From CANHEE01 sp043777755 (lineage in GTDB: Bacteria; Bacteroidota; Bacteroidia; Chitinophagales; Saprospiraceae): 25,651 nt of DNA. The notes under the pieces are model-generated. The model did not search any database. It was not told where the DNA came from and was given only the letters and a program-made list of their open reading frames with translations. The stretch spans positions 1 through 25,651 of the forward strand of contig JAYWHK010000162.1 in NCBI GenBank assembly GCA_043777755.1, written 5' to 3'. A program made the translations under genes and the position numbers. Below, piece by piece: positions 6,507-13,899 of the stretch. Positions within the stretch are counted from its first letter, which is position 1. Each line of letters begins with the position of its first letter.

Positions 6507-8726
6507 TTATTCCAACCGAACTCGCTTCGTCAATCCCGCATCACTACTACCGCCTACAAAAATATCAAAATCGCCATTTTCGGCTTTGACTTCCATATTT
6601 TTTGTAAAAAAGGCGACATCTTTATCAGAAATCGTGAAAGTAATCGTCTTTTTTTCTCCTGCTTTCAATAATACTTTTTGAAAACCTTTGAGTTCTCGGA
6701 CTGGTCTTGTGACACTGCCGACCAAATCACGAATGTAGAGTTGGGCGGTTTCTTCGCCGTCGTATTTGCCTGTATTTGAGATAGTTACGTTGATGCTTAC
6801 GTTTTCGCCACGACGGAATTTTTCTTTTGAAACGTTTAAATCGCTGTACTCAAAAGTCGTATAACTCAATCCAAAACCAAACGGATATTGTGGCGAGTTG
6901 GGAGTGTCTAAATAACGGCTGCACCATTTGAAATTAGGGTCATTCGGTTGCGGACGACCCGTGTTTTTATTGCTGTAAAAAATCGGAACTTGCCCTACGT
7001 TACGAGGAAATGTCATGGGCAATTTTCCGCTTGGATTGTAGTCGCCAAACAAAACCGAAGCAATCGCATTGCCCGCTTGCGTACCGAGAAACCAAGTTTC
7101 CAAAATCGCAGGACAGTTTTCTGCCAAATAAGGAATCGCCAAGGGACGACCATTCATCAAAACAACCACAACTGGTTTGCCCGTTTTCAACAATTCTTTG
7201 ATTAAATCTTCTTGAACGCCTGGCAAAGTGATGTCTGAACGGCTCGACGCTTCGCCGACCATCCAACCTTGTTCGCCTACACAAGCAACAATTATATCAG
7301 CATTTTTAGCGACAGCGAGTGCCGCTTCAAAACCATCTTTGTTTTTATCATTAAAATCACAACCTTTTGATTTTGAGAGGATTGCGTTTGGTGCAACACT
7401 ACGAATACCTTCCTCGACACTGACGCAATCGTTGGCATTTCCTGCGCCTGTCCATGCGCCATTGAGTTCTGCTTTGTTGTCTGCCAAAGGACCAATCAAA
7501 GCAATTTTTGCATTTTTCGCCAAAGGCAATGTTTGTTTTTCATTTTTCAATAAGACAATAGATTTTTTCGCAACGTCCAAAGCGGCAGCTTGATTTTCTT
7601 TTGAAAACACCACTTTTTTCTCCCGTTCCTCGTCCATGAATTGATAAGGATTGTCAAAAAGTCCTAATAAAAATTTGATTTTCAAGACATTACGCACCGC
7701 TTCGTCGATTTCTTTGATGCTTACTTTTCCTTCGGAAAGTGATTTTTGCAAGTGATTGTAAAACACTGCGCCTTGCAAATCCATGTCCATTCCTGCGTGT
7801 AAAGACAATTCTCCTGCCTCTTTGTCGTTCGCCACGATGCCATGATTGACCATTTCGTTGATGGAGGTGTAATCACTCACGACCATACCTTTGAAACCCA
7901 TTTCACGACGTAAAATATCTTTCAATAAATAAGCACTTCCCGACGCTGGAACGCCATCAAACTCATTGAACGAAGTCATCACCGACAATGCTCCTGCATC
8001 AACCGCAGCCCGATAAGGTGGCAAATATGTTTCTCGAAACGCACGGTCAGACATATCAACCGTATTGTAATCACGTCCGCCCAACGCTGCACCATAGGCT
8101 GCAAAATGCTTGACACAAGCGGCTACTTTATCACTATTTTGAAAGCCATTGCCTTGAAAACCTTGTACTCTTGCCTTCGCAATCAAGCTGCCTAAATAAG
8201 CGTCTTCTCCTGCGCCTTCCATCACTCGACCCCAACGTGGATCACGAGCAATATCCACCATGGGCGCAAAAGTCCAATGCAAACCTGCTGCTGCCGACTC
8301 CGCCGCCGCTACGGAAGCTGATTTTTCAATCGCTGCCAAATCCCAACTTGCCGCTTCGCCCAAGGGAATAGGGAAAATGGTTTTGTAACCATGAATGACA
8401 TCGTAACCAAAGAGCAAAGGGATTTTCAAACGGGTTTCTTCGACTGCCAAACGCTGCAATTCACGGTTGTATTTGGCGGTATGTGCATTGAAAATATTAC
8501 CTGCTTTTCCTTTGCGAATATCGTCTTTGTATTCTTTACGCATGGTTGGGCCTGTTACGTCCCAATCGGAAGTAAAAAGGCTCATTTGCCCAATTTTTTC
8601 GTCAATCGTCATTAACTTCAACACGCTATCAACACGTTGGTCAATGGTTTTGATTTTTTGCCTTTTTTGTGCAAATATTGACACACAAAATAGTGACAAT
8701 GTGATGATTGTGATTGTTTTTTTCAT
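6507..8726 (-). CDS. bglX: GH3 beta-glucosidase, BglX-like, periplasmic
   Basis: This 739-aa family 3 glycoside hydrolase releases glucose from the non-reducing end of beta-glucosides. The signal peptide MKKTITIITLSLFCVSIFAQ is followed by the (beta/alpha)8 domain with FGYDVIHG (~107-113), APMVDIARDPRWGRVMEGAGED (~154-175, substrate loop) and KHF (~206). The nucleophile is D285 in KGMVVSDYTS. The alpha/beta sandwich domain contains KNEKQTLPL and IGPLADN, with likely acid/base E492 in GEASSRSD. The C-terminal FN3-like domain (~650-739) has the usual PFGFGLSYTTFEYS motif. Length matches BglX proteins. The start overlaps the stop of the 240-aa gene by four bases, created by a REP insertion. With two GH144 enzymes nearby, the likely substrate is sophorose or beta-1,2-gluco-oligosaccharides; the linkage is inferred. 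Confidence 0.95.
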   Translation of the reverse strand: MKKTITIITLSLFCVSIFAQKRQKIKTIDQRVDSVLKLMTIDEKIGQMSLFTSDWDVTGPTMRKEYKDDIRKGKAGNIFNAHTAKYNRELQRLAVEETRLKIPLLFGYDVIHGYKTIFPIPLGEAASWDLAAIEKSASVAAAESAAAGLHWTFAPMVDIARDPRWGRVMEGAGEDAYLGSLIAKARVQGFQGNGFQNSDKVAACVKHFAAYGAALGGRDYNTVDMSDRAFRETYLPPYRAAVDAGALSVMTSFNEFDGVPASGSAYLLKDILRREMGFKGMVVSDYTSINEMVNHGIVANDKEAGELSLHAGMDMDLQGAVFYNHLQKSLSEGKVSIKEIDEAVRNVLKIKFLLGLFDNPYQFMDEEREKKVVFSKENQAAALDVAKKSIVLLKNEKQTLPLAKNAKIALIGPLADNKAELNGAWTGAGNANDCVSVEEGIRSVAPNAILSKSKGCDFNDKNKDGFEAALAVAKNADIIVACVGEQGWMVGEASSRSDITLPGVQEDLIKELLKTGKPVVVVLMNGRPLAIPYLAENCPAILETWFLGTQAGNAIASVLFGDYNPSGKLPMTFPRNVGQVPIFYSNKNTGRPQPNDPNFKWCSRYLDTPNSPQYPFGFGLSYTTFEYSDLNVSKEKFRRGENVSINVTISNTGKYDGEETAQLYIRDLVGSVTRPVRELKGFQKVLLKAGEKKTITFTISDKDVAFFTKNMEVKAENGDFDIFVGGSSDAGLTKRVRLE

Positions 8727-9445
8727 AATGATGTTGGTTTAGTTGGGTTAAAACCCAACGTTATGTGTCGGTCGTTGCTATGCGACTTGTAACTTTTAAT
8801 CCTATTTCTAAGTTCACTTTTAGCTTTATCAAGCTCAACGGAATGTTTTTCTTGAATATTTTTAATCATTTTTCTTCCATAAAACCATAAAAATTTATCA
8901 ATATCATAATTAGAGTATTTTTCTAATTTAAATGACTTTTTAAAAGAATCAAAAGTCTCATAAAACTCTTTATAATTCCTTGGCTCAGTAAATACTGTTT
9001 TTTCTTTATTAGATTGACCTAAATAACCTTTTATAACAATCCAAATATAGCTGTCATAAATAGGTGTTTGATAATTGCTTAGGAAATGAACATATTTTGA
9101 TGCAAATGATAGATTAGTTCTTTCAAAAGTTTTTTCTTTATCATTTGTCCATTTAACACTAGCAATAGCATCAACCCATTTTATATATTCCTCAATATTT
9201 TCAGGTTTAGAATTTTGTTTTGAAACTTTATTAATCTCTGCTGCAACAGGATTGATATTTACAATTGCCGTTGAATAAAGTTTATTTAACGCTGCAACTT
9301 TAATCAAAACATCATATTTATCTGTTTCATCTGCAAACAACTCAAATAATTTCAGAAGTTTTTCATTTAGTCTATGATCGCCTTCCAAATAAAATTCGTT
9401 AAGTATTGTAGTAATAAATTCATCAGTTGGGTGTTCTAATTTCAT
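8723..9445 (-). CDS. Uncharacterised 240-aa protein with REP-encoded tail
   Basis: I do not recognise a named family. The ATG at 9443-9445 is chosen; an in-frame start at 9499 would add 18 residues from AT-rich DNA. The protein is soluble, mostly helical and charged, with no signal peptide. Its most conserved-looking segment is NLSFASKYVHFL...TPIYDSYIW (residues ~111-135), a serine/aromatic-rich stretch of a type I have seen in uncharacterised bacterial proteins. The last ~20 residues (SHSNDRHITLGFNPTKP) are translated from the REP palindrome at 8742-8792, so the original gene probably ended near residue 218. Read-through makes its TGA overlap the GH3 ATG (8723-8726). It sits between two glycan-degrading genes, probably as a late arrival. 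Confidence 0.7.
   Translation of the reverse strand: MKLEHPTDEFITTILNEFYLEGDHRLNEKLLKLFELFADETDKYDVLIKVAALNKLYSTAIVNINPVAAEINKVSKQNSKPENIEEYIKWVDAIASVKWTNDKEKTFERTNLSFASKYVHFLSNYQTPIYDSYIWIVIKGYLGQSNKEKTVFTEPRNYKEFYETFDSFKKSFKLEKYSNYDIDKFLWFYGRKMIKNIQEKHSVELDKAKSELRNRIKSYKSHSNDRHITLGFNPTKPTSL
8742..8792. repeat. REP-like palindrome, copy A
   Basis: A perfect palindrome GTTGGGTT-AA-AACCCAAC (8742-8759) is followed by a conserved linker (GTGTCGGTCGTTG) and a second small stem GTTGC-tat-GCGAC. The same two-hairpin plan recurs at 20657-20702 and 21705-21750. It lies in the 3' coding end of the 240-aa gene and just upstream of the GH3 start. Confidence 0.75.
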
Positions 9446-9514
9446 TTTCGTTTTTTTTATTAAATAATCCGCAATTAAACATAATTTTCTTAAAAACAAC
9501 CTCTTTTTTTAAGA

Positions 9515-11686
9515 TTAAAATTCCTTCCTTCTTTGCCCAAACAACCACTCCAAAATCTCCGTATTATAAAACGTTTCTTGCCAAACGAAGTGATTGAGTG
9601 TACTAAATTCGCTGTATTTCACTTTACTGCCTTCGGCTTTTAGCGCAGCGACCATATTTCTCGAATATTCGACAGGTACAACATGGTCTAATGCGCCATG
9701 CGTTACCCAAAGCGGAATGTCTTTGATACTCGCTGCTTTTGTAGGTTCGCCACCACCACAAACGGGTATCGCTGCCGCAAAAGTTTGTGGATAACGCATA
9801 AGCAAATCAAACGTACCTAAACCACCCATCGAAAGACCTGTAAGGTAAATTCTTTTTTTGTCTATTTCTGGATTTTTGCTTAAAAAATCATTGAGCCAAT
9901 CCATCAATGCTGCACTTGGGTCAGTCATTTTTTCACGCCAAAACACATCGTTTCCCAAGTCATAATCTGACCATTTTTGTCCAACAGGACATTGTGGAAC
10001 AGCAACGTAACAAGGATTTTTTTCTTGAAAATCTTTTTCCGCAAAAGCTAAAACAGCATTTTTTAATTGTGCTTCGTTGTCGCCACCACGTTCTCCCGAA
10101 CCATGTAAAAAGACAACCAAAGGATATTTCTTTTTAGATTTATTTTTTGGTTTTAACAACCTAATATTCAGCGATTTATTATTTTTTGCAAAAACTATTT
10201 TTTCAAAATCAAGCGCTGGACTTGCTGCAATTTCACGTATTTTTTTAGTCGTTTTTTCCAAAATATTTTGAATTGGCACTTCACCTTTAGAGTCGTTTAG
10301 CCAACCACCTTTAAAACCTGCACGTTTCAAACCTGCCACAACATAAGGGTTTTTTCGCATCAAATTCCATAAAAACTGAGAGCGATGGTTTTCAACTTGC
10401 AATAAAATCGGCCCTTGGTCAATGCCTAAATAATCTATGTCAAACCAACCATTTTCATTGCCTTTTCCGAAGGTATAACTTGGATTGTAAGCGTCTTTGA
10501 AACCATATTTTCCCACCAAATTAGGGTAGTAATTTTCCCATTGCGCTTTGAGCGATGCGATACATTCTTTCGGCGAAAACGGCACTGAACCTCCAGCAGC
10601 AGTTGGCGCAATTGTACCATCATCAAAGGCTTCGTCGGTGGCTGCGCCACGTGCCGAATAACCTTGAAAAATCATCGGTTTCCCATTCCAAATTGTTTCT
10701 TTATAGTCGGGTCCATCACAAGCGGTCAAGCCCCAAATATGGTCGTCGTAATCTTTAAAACCCTTCGGATTGGCGATACAATACAAGCGATTGGCTATGG
10801 TAGCACGGCGGCTATTTTCAAAATAATCCATGCCTTTCGCAGCCATATAAGGGTCTTGTATTCCCTTGAAATCCAGCCAGATATGCGAATATTGATGCCC
10901 AAAAAGCGGTCCAAAATTGACTTGTTCCAAGCCCATAAATTGCTTGTAAGGGTAACGCTGACACCAAGCGTCCCAACAGTCGGGCGTGATGCTGTGCGTA
11001 GGCGAACCCAAGGCTAAAATATAAATCAACATCCCTTCATTGTAGCCGTCCCAGTAGCGGTCGTGAAAGCCATTTTCGGGAGTCCAACCCATTTTGATTA
11101 AGCCAGATTTATTGCCATCTGTGAACCATTGCCAATCTACACGGCGGTACAATTGGTCTGTAATTGCCCTGATTTTTTGTTCAGTTTCGTTGTCTTTGTC
11201 AAAATAAGTCATGCAAGATAAAACCCCTGCCATAAGTAAGCCAGTATCTATCGAACTCAACTCTACTTGCTTGAATCTCAACGCTTTATCATGGTCTAAA
11301 AAATGATAATAAAAGCCTTTGTAACCACTTGTGTTGAGTGTCGCTTCGCCATTTTGAGGTAGATTGAGCAATACTTCGAGCGTTTTTAGTACACGTTCAG
11401 CAGCTTGTTCTCTTGTGATGTAACCACGCTCTACGCCAACCAAATAAGACGATAATCCAAAACCTGTAGCAGCAATACTCGTAAAATTCATGGTCGGAAA
11501 ACGGTCAGGTACTTGACTGTTTTTATCTACAGTTTCCCAAAAAAAATTGAAGGTGCGACGTTGTAGTTCATCTAAGGAAAAAGGAACAACAGTTGTTTCT
11601 TTTGTAAGTGTATTTTGTGCAAACAATTGATTTACAACAGATTGCATTAAGAAGAGAAAAAATAGTGGGAGTAGTTTTTTTTTCAT
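9515..11686 (-). CDS. GH144 beta-1,2-glucanase-type domain fused to a serine esterase
   Basis: This is a 723-aa secreted two-domain enzyme. The signal peptide (MKKKLLPLFFLFLMQSVV...LFAQ) covers residues 1-24. Residues ~36-465 are a glucoamylase-like (alpha/alpha)6 GH144 domain: TFNFFWETV, TGFGLSSYLVGVERGYITRE, VELSSIDTG (E142, D147), WDGYNEGMLIYILALGSPTH (D213, E217) and LGIDQGP (D423). Residues ~490-720 form an alpha/beta-hydrolase esterase: oxyanion segment HGSGERGGD (~528), nucleophile Ser619 in GLSMGG, Asp667 in GALDHVVP and His699 in LNHFVW. GH144 members hydrolyse beta-1,2-glucan, either endo or releasing sophorose. The esterase would remove acyl groups. The sensor loop differs from the second GH144 here, so specificity may differ. 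It reads toward the 240-aa and GH3 genes. There is no T9SS tail, so a periplasmic or surface location is likely. Confidence 0.88.
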   Translation of the reverse strand: MKKKLLPLFFLFLMQSVVNQLFAQNTLTKETTVVPFSLDELQRRTFNFFWETVDKNSQVPDRFPTMNFTSIAATGFGLSSYLVGVERGYITREQAAERVLKTLEVLLNLPQNGEATLNTSGYKGFYYHFLDHDKALRFKQVELSSIDTGLLMAGVLSCMTYFDKDNETEQKIRAITDQLYRRVDWQWFTDGNKSGLIKMGWTPENGFHDRYWDGYNEGMLIYILALGSPTHSITPDCWDAWCQRYPYKQFMGLEQVNFGPLFGHQYSHIWLDFKGIQDPYMAAKGMDYFENSRRATIANRLYCIANPKGFKDYDDHIWGLTACDGPDYKETIWNGKPMIFQGYSARGAATDEAFDDGTIAPTAAGGSVPFSPKECIASLKAQWENYYPNLVGKYGFKDAYNPSYTFGKGNENGWFDIDYLGIDQGPILLQVENHRSQFLWNLMRKNPYVVAGLKRAGFKGGWLNDSKGEVPIQNILEKTTKKIREIAASPALDFEKIVFAKNNKSLNIRLLKPKNKSKKKYPLVVFLHGSGERGGDNEAQLKNAVLAFAEKDFQEKNPCYVAVPQCPVGQKWSDYDLGNDVFWREKMTDPSAALMDWLNDFLSKNPEIDKKRIYLTGLSMGGLGTFDLLMRYPQTFAAAIPVCGGGEPTKAASIKDIPLWVTHGALDHVVPVEYSRNMVAALKAEGSKVKYSEFSTLNHFVWQETFYNTEILEWLFGQRRKEF

Positions 11687-11730
11687 TTTGTAAAATTAAT
11701 TTTCTTACAGTAAAATGGGTTTGTTTTCTG

Positions 11731-11738
11731 CAAAAATA
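11731..11738 (-). promoter_or_regulatory. Candidate -7 element for the GH144-esterase gene
   Basis: TATTTTTG on the minus strand fits TAnnTTTG, 45 bases upstream of the ATG at 11686. The only TTTG upstream (11752-11755) is spaced 13 bases away, too close for a standard -33. Confidence 0.4.
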
Positions 11739-11770
11739 AGGTTTTTCTATGCAAATTTCTAAAAAAGATG

Positions 11771-11778
11771 TACTTTTG
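11771..11778 (+). promoter_or_regulatory. Candidate -7 element for the 220-aa gene
   Basis: TACTTTTG fits TAnnTTTG, 16 bases upstream of the ATG at 11795, so the leader would be very short. It is divergent to the motif at 11731-11738, making 11687-11794 a two-way promoter region. Confidence 0.45.
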
Positions 11779-11794
11779 TAAAAAATAATAATAT

Positions 11795-12457
11795 ATGGAA
11801 AAGACATTTAAAGACTGTACGCTGATTTATCTCGAAAAAACTTTTGGACTCCGTGCAACGACAGAATGTACCGAATTAGACCAATGGCTGAATAATGATA
11901 GTAAGTTAAGTGGTTCGGAAAAAGATGAGATTTCATTGCTGCAATCTTTACTAAAACACAACGTTTTGCATTGGAATGAACAAGAGTTGTCTTTGCATTT
12001 TATTGGTCCATTGTTTTCATTAGCTCGTTTCATTAGTGTAGAGCTTCGTTACAATATTTTTGCAGAACGTACTATTGAAGCAAATATAGAAAGCACAAAA
12101 TTAGGAACTATTCGCTTGTATGGCAAGCCTGATGGTATCGTTGCTTCGGGCTATCGAGAGCCAGAAACGCCTTTTTTCTCTTTTCAAGAATATAAAAAAG
12201 AATTAGATCCTGACGGACAGCCTGCTGGGCAAGTATTGGCAGCTATGTTGGTAGGGCAAGTGTTGAGTGAATCAAACTATCCGATTTATGGTTGTTATGT
12301 CATTGGTCAAAATTGGCATTTTGTGACACTCGTTGGCAAAAAGTATTGCATTAGTCCTGCCTATTCTGCACTTACCAATGAGATTACGTTTATTTTCAAA
12401 GCATTACTTGGTTTAAAAAGTATTGTAGAAAAGCGAACAGAAAATGTGGATATATAG
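11795..12457 (+). CDS. Putative PD-(D/E)XK nuclease-fold protein, 220 aa
   Basis: This cytoplasmic protein carries a textbook nuclease signature. GKPDG has P112-D113; 18 residues later comes QEYKK with E132 and K134 (PD-X18-ExK); Q146 follows one helix later, as in RecB-like nucleases. Upstream, FHWNEQEL-like HWNEQELSLHFIGPL (~59-73) and NIFAER (~87-92) are segments I associate with a multi-copy family of unnamed proteins in Bacteroidota. The C-terminal YPIYGCYVIGQNWHFVTLVG (~162-181) forms the remaining strands. It is one of only two genes on the plus strand and has its own promoter motif. A 122-aa gene follows 26 bases later and is probably co-transcribed. Catalysis is predicted from motifs only. 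A defence, repair or selfish role cannot be separated from sequence. Confidence 0.72.
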   Translation: MEKTFKDCTLIYLEKTFGLRATTECTELDQWLNNDSKLSGSEKDEISLLQSLLKHNVLHWNEQELSLHFIGPLFSLARFISVELRYNIFAERTIEANIESTKLGTIRLYGKPDGIVASGYREPETPFFSFQEYKKELDPDGQPAGQVLAAMLVGQVLSESNYPIYGCYVIGQNWHFVTLVGKKYCISPAYSALTNEITFIFKALLGLKSIVEKRTENVDI

Positions 12458-12483
12458 CAATTAAGTATTTAAACTTTAATTAT

Positions 12484-12852
12484 ATGGTCAATTATCAGAA
12501 AATCCCTAACGAATATAGAGCGCAAATCAAAGATTTTTATCTTGATGTTTTGATTGAAAAACATGAAGGTGGTTCTTGGAAATATGATGCTGAAAAAAGT
12601 GAGCTTTTTATGATAAAGCTTTTAGATTGTCACTTGATTATGAATTGTAGTGAGGAAAACTTTACCAATATGAGCATCATCAAGGCATACAAAAGCCCTG
12701 ATGAAAAAGAAATTGTTGTAAGACTAAAAGATTATACTTACGCTGATGACTTTGATGCAGGTTATATAGCTTTAGGAACAAAAATGGAAGGCGTAAATGT
12801 CTATGTCACAACTTTTTATCACAATTTTTATGATTGGAAAGGTTTAAAATGA
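12484..12852 (+). CDS. Uncharacterised 122-aa protein
   Basis: I do not recognise a family. The ATG (12484) lies 26 bases after the stop of the nuclease-fold gene, so the two probably share a transcript. The sequence is acidic and rich in Asp, Tyr and Lys, with no signal peptide or membrane segment. It alternates hydrophobic and charged residues in a beta-rich way (ELFMIKLLDCHLIMNC, EIVVRLKDYTYADDF, VNVYVTTFYHNFYDW), which suggests a small all-beta or alpha+beta fold. It could be a partner or immunity-type protein of the upstream gene, but only linkage supports that. It converges on the Rpn-like gene with a 37-base gap and no visible terminator between them. Confidence 0.68.
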   Translation: MVNYQKIPNEYRAQIKDFYLDVLIEKHEGGSWKYDAEKSELFMIKLLDCHLIMNCSEENFTNMSIIKAYKSPDEKEIVVRLKDYTYADDFDAGYIALGTKMEGVNVYVTTFYHNFYDWKGLK

Positions 12853-12889
12853 GGTCAAAGAAATTCTAAAATATTTTCCATTATTACCT

Positions 12890-13729
12890 TTATTTTTTTA
12901 GCATCTCTTTTACAAAATCAACACTAACTTCAAAATCTTCAGCGATTTCTTCTGGGCTAAGTTTGCCACGTTGCAAAGCTTTTTTGATACCTTCAATTTT
13001 AGCTGCTTTTAATCCTTCTTCTCTACCTTCCTCTCTTGCAATATCATCAAAATATTCTCTTGCTTCTTTGCGAGAGGCTTCAATTTTTGCTTCGTAGAGT
13101 TGTTCGGGCGTAACTTTCTTGTAATCTGCTAATTTTACTGCTTTTGAAATTGCTTTTTTACTCGTATTAATCTTAGGATATTCGGGATTTTTGATGGATT
13201 GATGAATAAGGTCAAGCCAATCACGAATCGCTTCGGGCGTTTCAGGGTCAATATTTGTAGTGTTCAAAATAACCAATTTATGGTTGTTGATTTTCAACAC
13301 ATTGCCTTTCAAATCGCGTGGATTGAGGTCGGTCAATAAAACATCTTTGTCAATAAGTTGATTTTCTTGAGTCTTGAATTTGAACGCTGCTGTAACAACT
13401 ACTATAATATATACGTCTTTTGCAAAAGCATAACTGCGACTATCTTGTTGTACATCTAAGAGATTGGCAAGAAAATAATGTGAAAAACGGTCATAACTAT
13501 AATCATAATCAATCTTTTGTATTTCTACAATTGTGCGATTATTGACATCTTCAGCGAACAAATCCATTTTGAATTTTATTGCGCTCACTTTATTCAGCAG
13601 TACCTTTTCGGTTTCTACTTTCTTTACCTCTATATCAATATCCAACACATCTTTGACAAATGCAGTGAACACTTCCACATCGGTAAAGACTTTTTTGAAA
13701 TAAACCTCGTTGTCTAAATTTGCTAACAT
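12890..13729 (-). CDS. Rpn/PDDEXK_2-family nuclease (transposase-like)
   Basis: This 279-aa member of the Rpn family (recombination-promoting nuclease / PD-(D/E)XK transposase-like) opens MLANLDNEVYFKKVFTDVEV, as these proteins do. The nuclease core shows D56 in KMDLFAED and E69-I-Q71 in VEIQK, the D-Xn-ExQ variant typical of the family, followed by RFSHYF. The C-terminal third is the usual charged helix with IAREEGREEGLKAAKIEG and a short helix-turn tail LSPEEIAEDFEVS (~257-269). Rpn proteins promote RecA-independent recombination and act as defence or selfish DNA nucleases. It has its own strong promoter (13748-13777), so it is independent of the CBM-protein operon upstream. Confidence 0.9.
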   Translation of the reverse strand: MLANLDNEVYFKKVFTDVEVFTAFVKDVLDIDIEVKKVETEKVLLNKVSAIKFKMDLFAEDVNNRTIVEIQKIDYDYSYDRFSHYFLANLLDVQQDSRSYAFAKDVYIIVVVTAAFKFKTQENQLIDKDVLLTDLNPRDLKGNVLKINNHKLVILNTTNIDPETPEAIRDWLDLIHQSIKNPEYPKINTSKKAISKAVKLADYKKVTPEQLYEAKIEASRKEAREYFDDIAREEGREEGLKAAKIEGIKKALQRGKLSPEEIAEDFEVSVDFVKEMLKK

Positions 13730-13747
13730 TATTTATTATTTTTAGTA

Positions 13748-13777
13748 CAAAGTTACATTTTTTATAACTACTGACAA
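13748..13777 (-). promoter_or_regulatory. Promoter of the Rpn-like gene (TTG-N19-TAACTTTG)
   Basis: TTG (13775-13777) and TAACTTTG (13748-13755) on the minus strand are 19 bases apart, an optimal Bacteroidota promoter. The ATG at 13729 is 19 bases downstream, the same geometry as the mazEF promoter. Confidence 0.72.
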
Positions 13778-13820
13778 GTTTTTATTTTAATTTTCACAAA
13801 ATAAGTTTTTTATGAAAATC

Positions 13821-13867
13821 AAAAAAAAGAGTATTTGAATACTTGAACTTATAAAATTCAAATACTC
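13821..13867 (-). terminator. Terminator after the GH144-CBM operon
   Basis: GAGTATTTGAA (13829-13839) is the exact reverse complement of TTCAAATACTC (13857-13867). Reading the minus strand, the 11-bp stem is followed by eight T (13828-13821). It lies 32 bases beyond the stop of the six-repeat protein. A further TCAAATACTC copy at 13881-13890 may form an alternative stem. Confidence 0.8.
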
Positions 13868-13899
13868 AAATACCCTGTTATCAAATACTCAATCGTAAA

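Noticed and set aside
11568..11807. Minus-strand 79-codon frame across the divergent promoter region
   Set aside because: It overlaps the GH144-esterase signal peptide out of frame and spans both promoter motifs; no coding character.
13829..13890. Three TCAAATACTC-like copies considered as a CRISPR-like array
   Set aside because: Repeats are only 10-11 bases, one is inverted, and the pair forms a terminator stem followed by a T-run. No cas genes are present.
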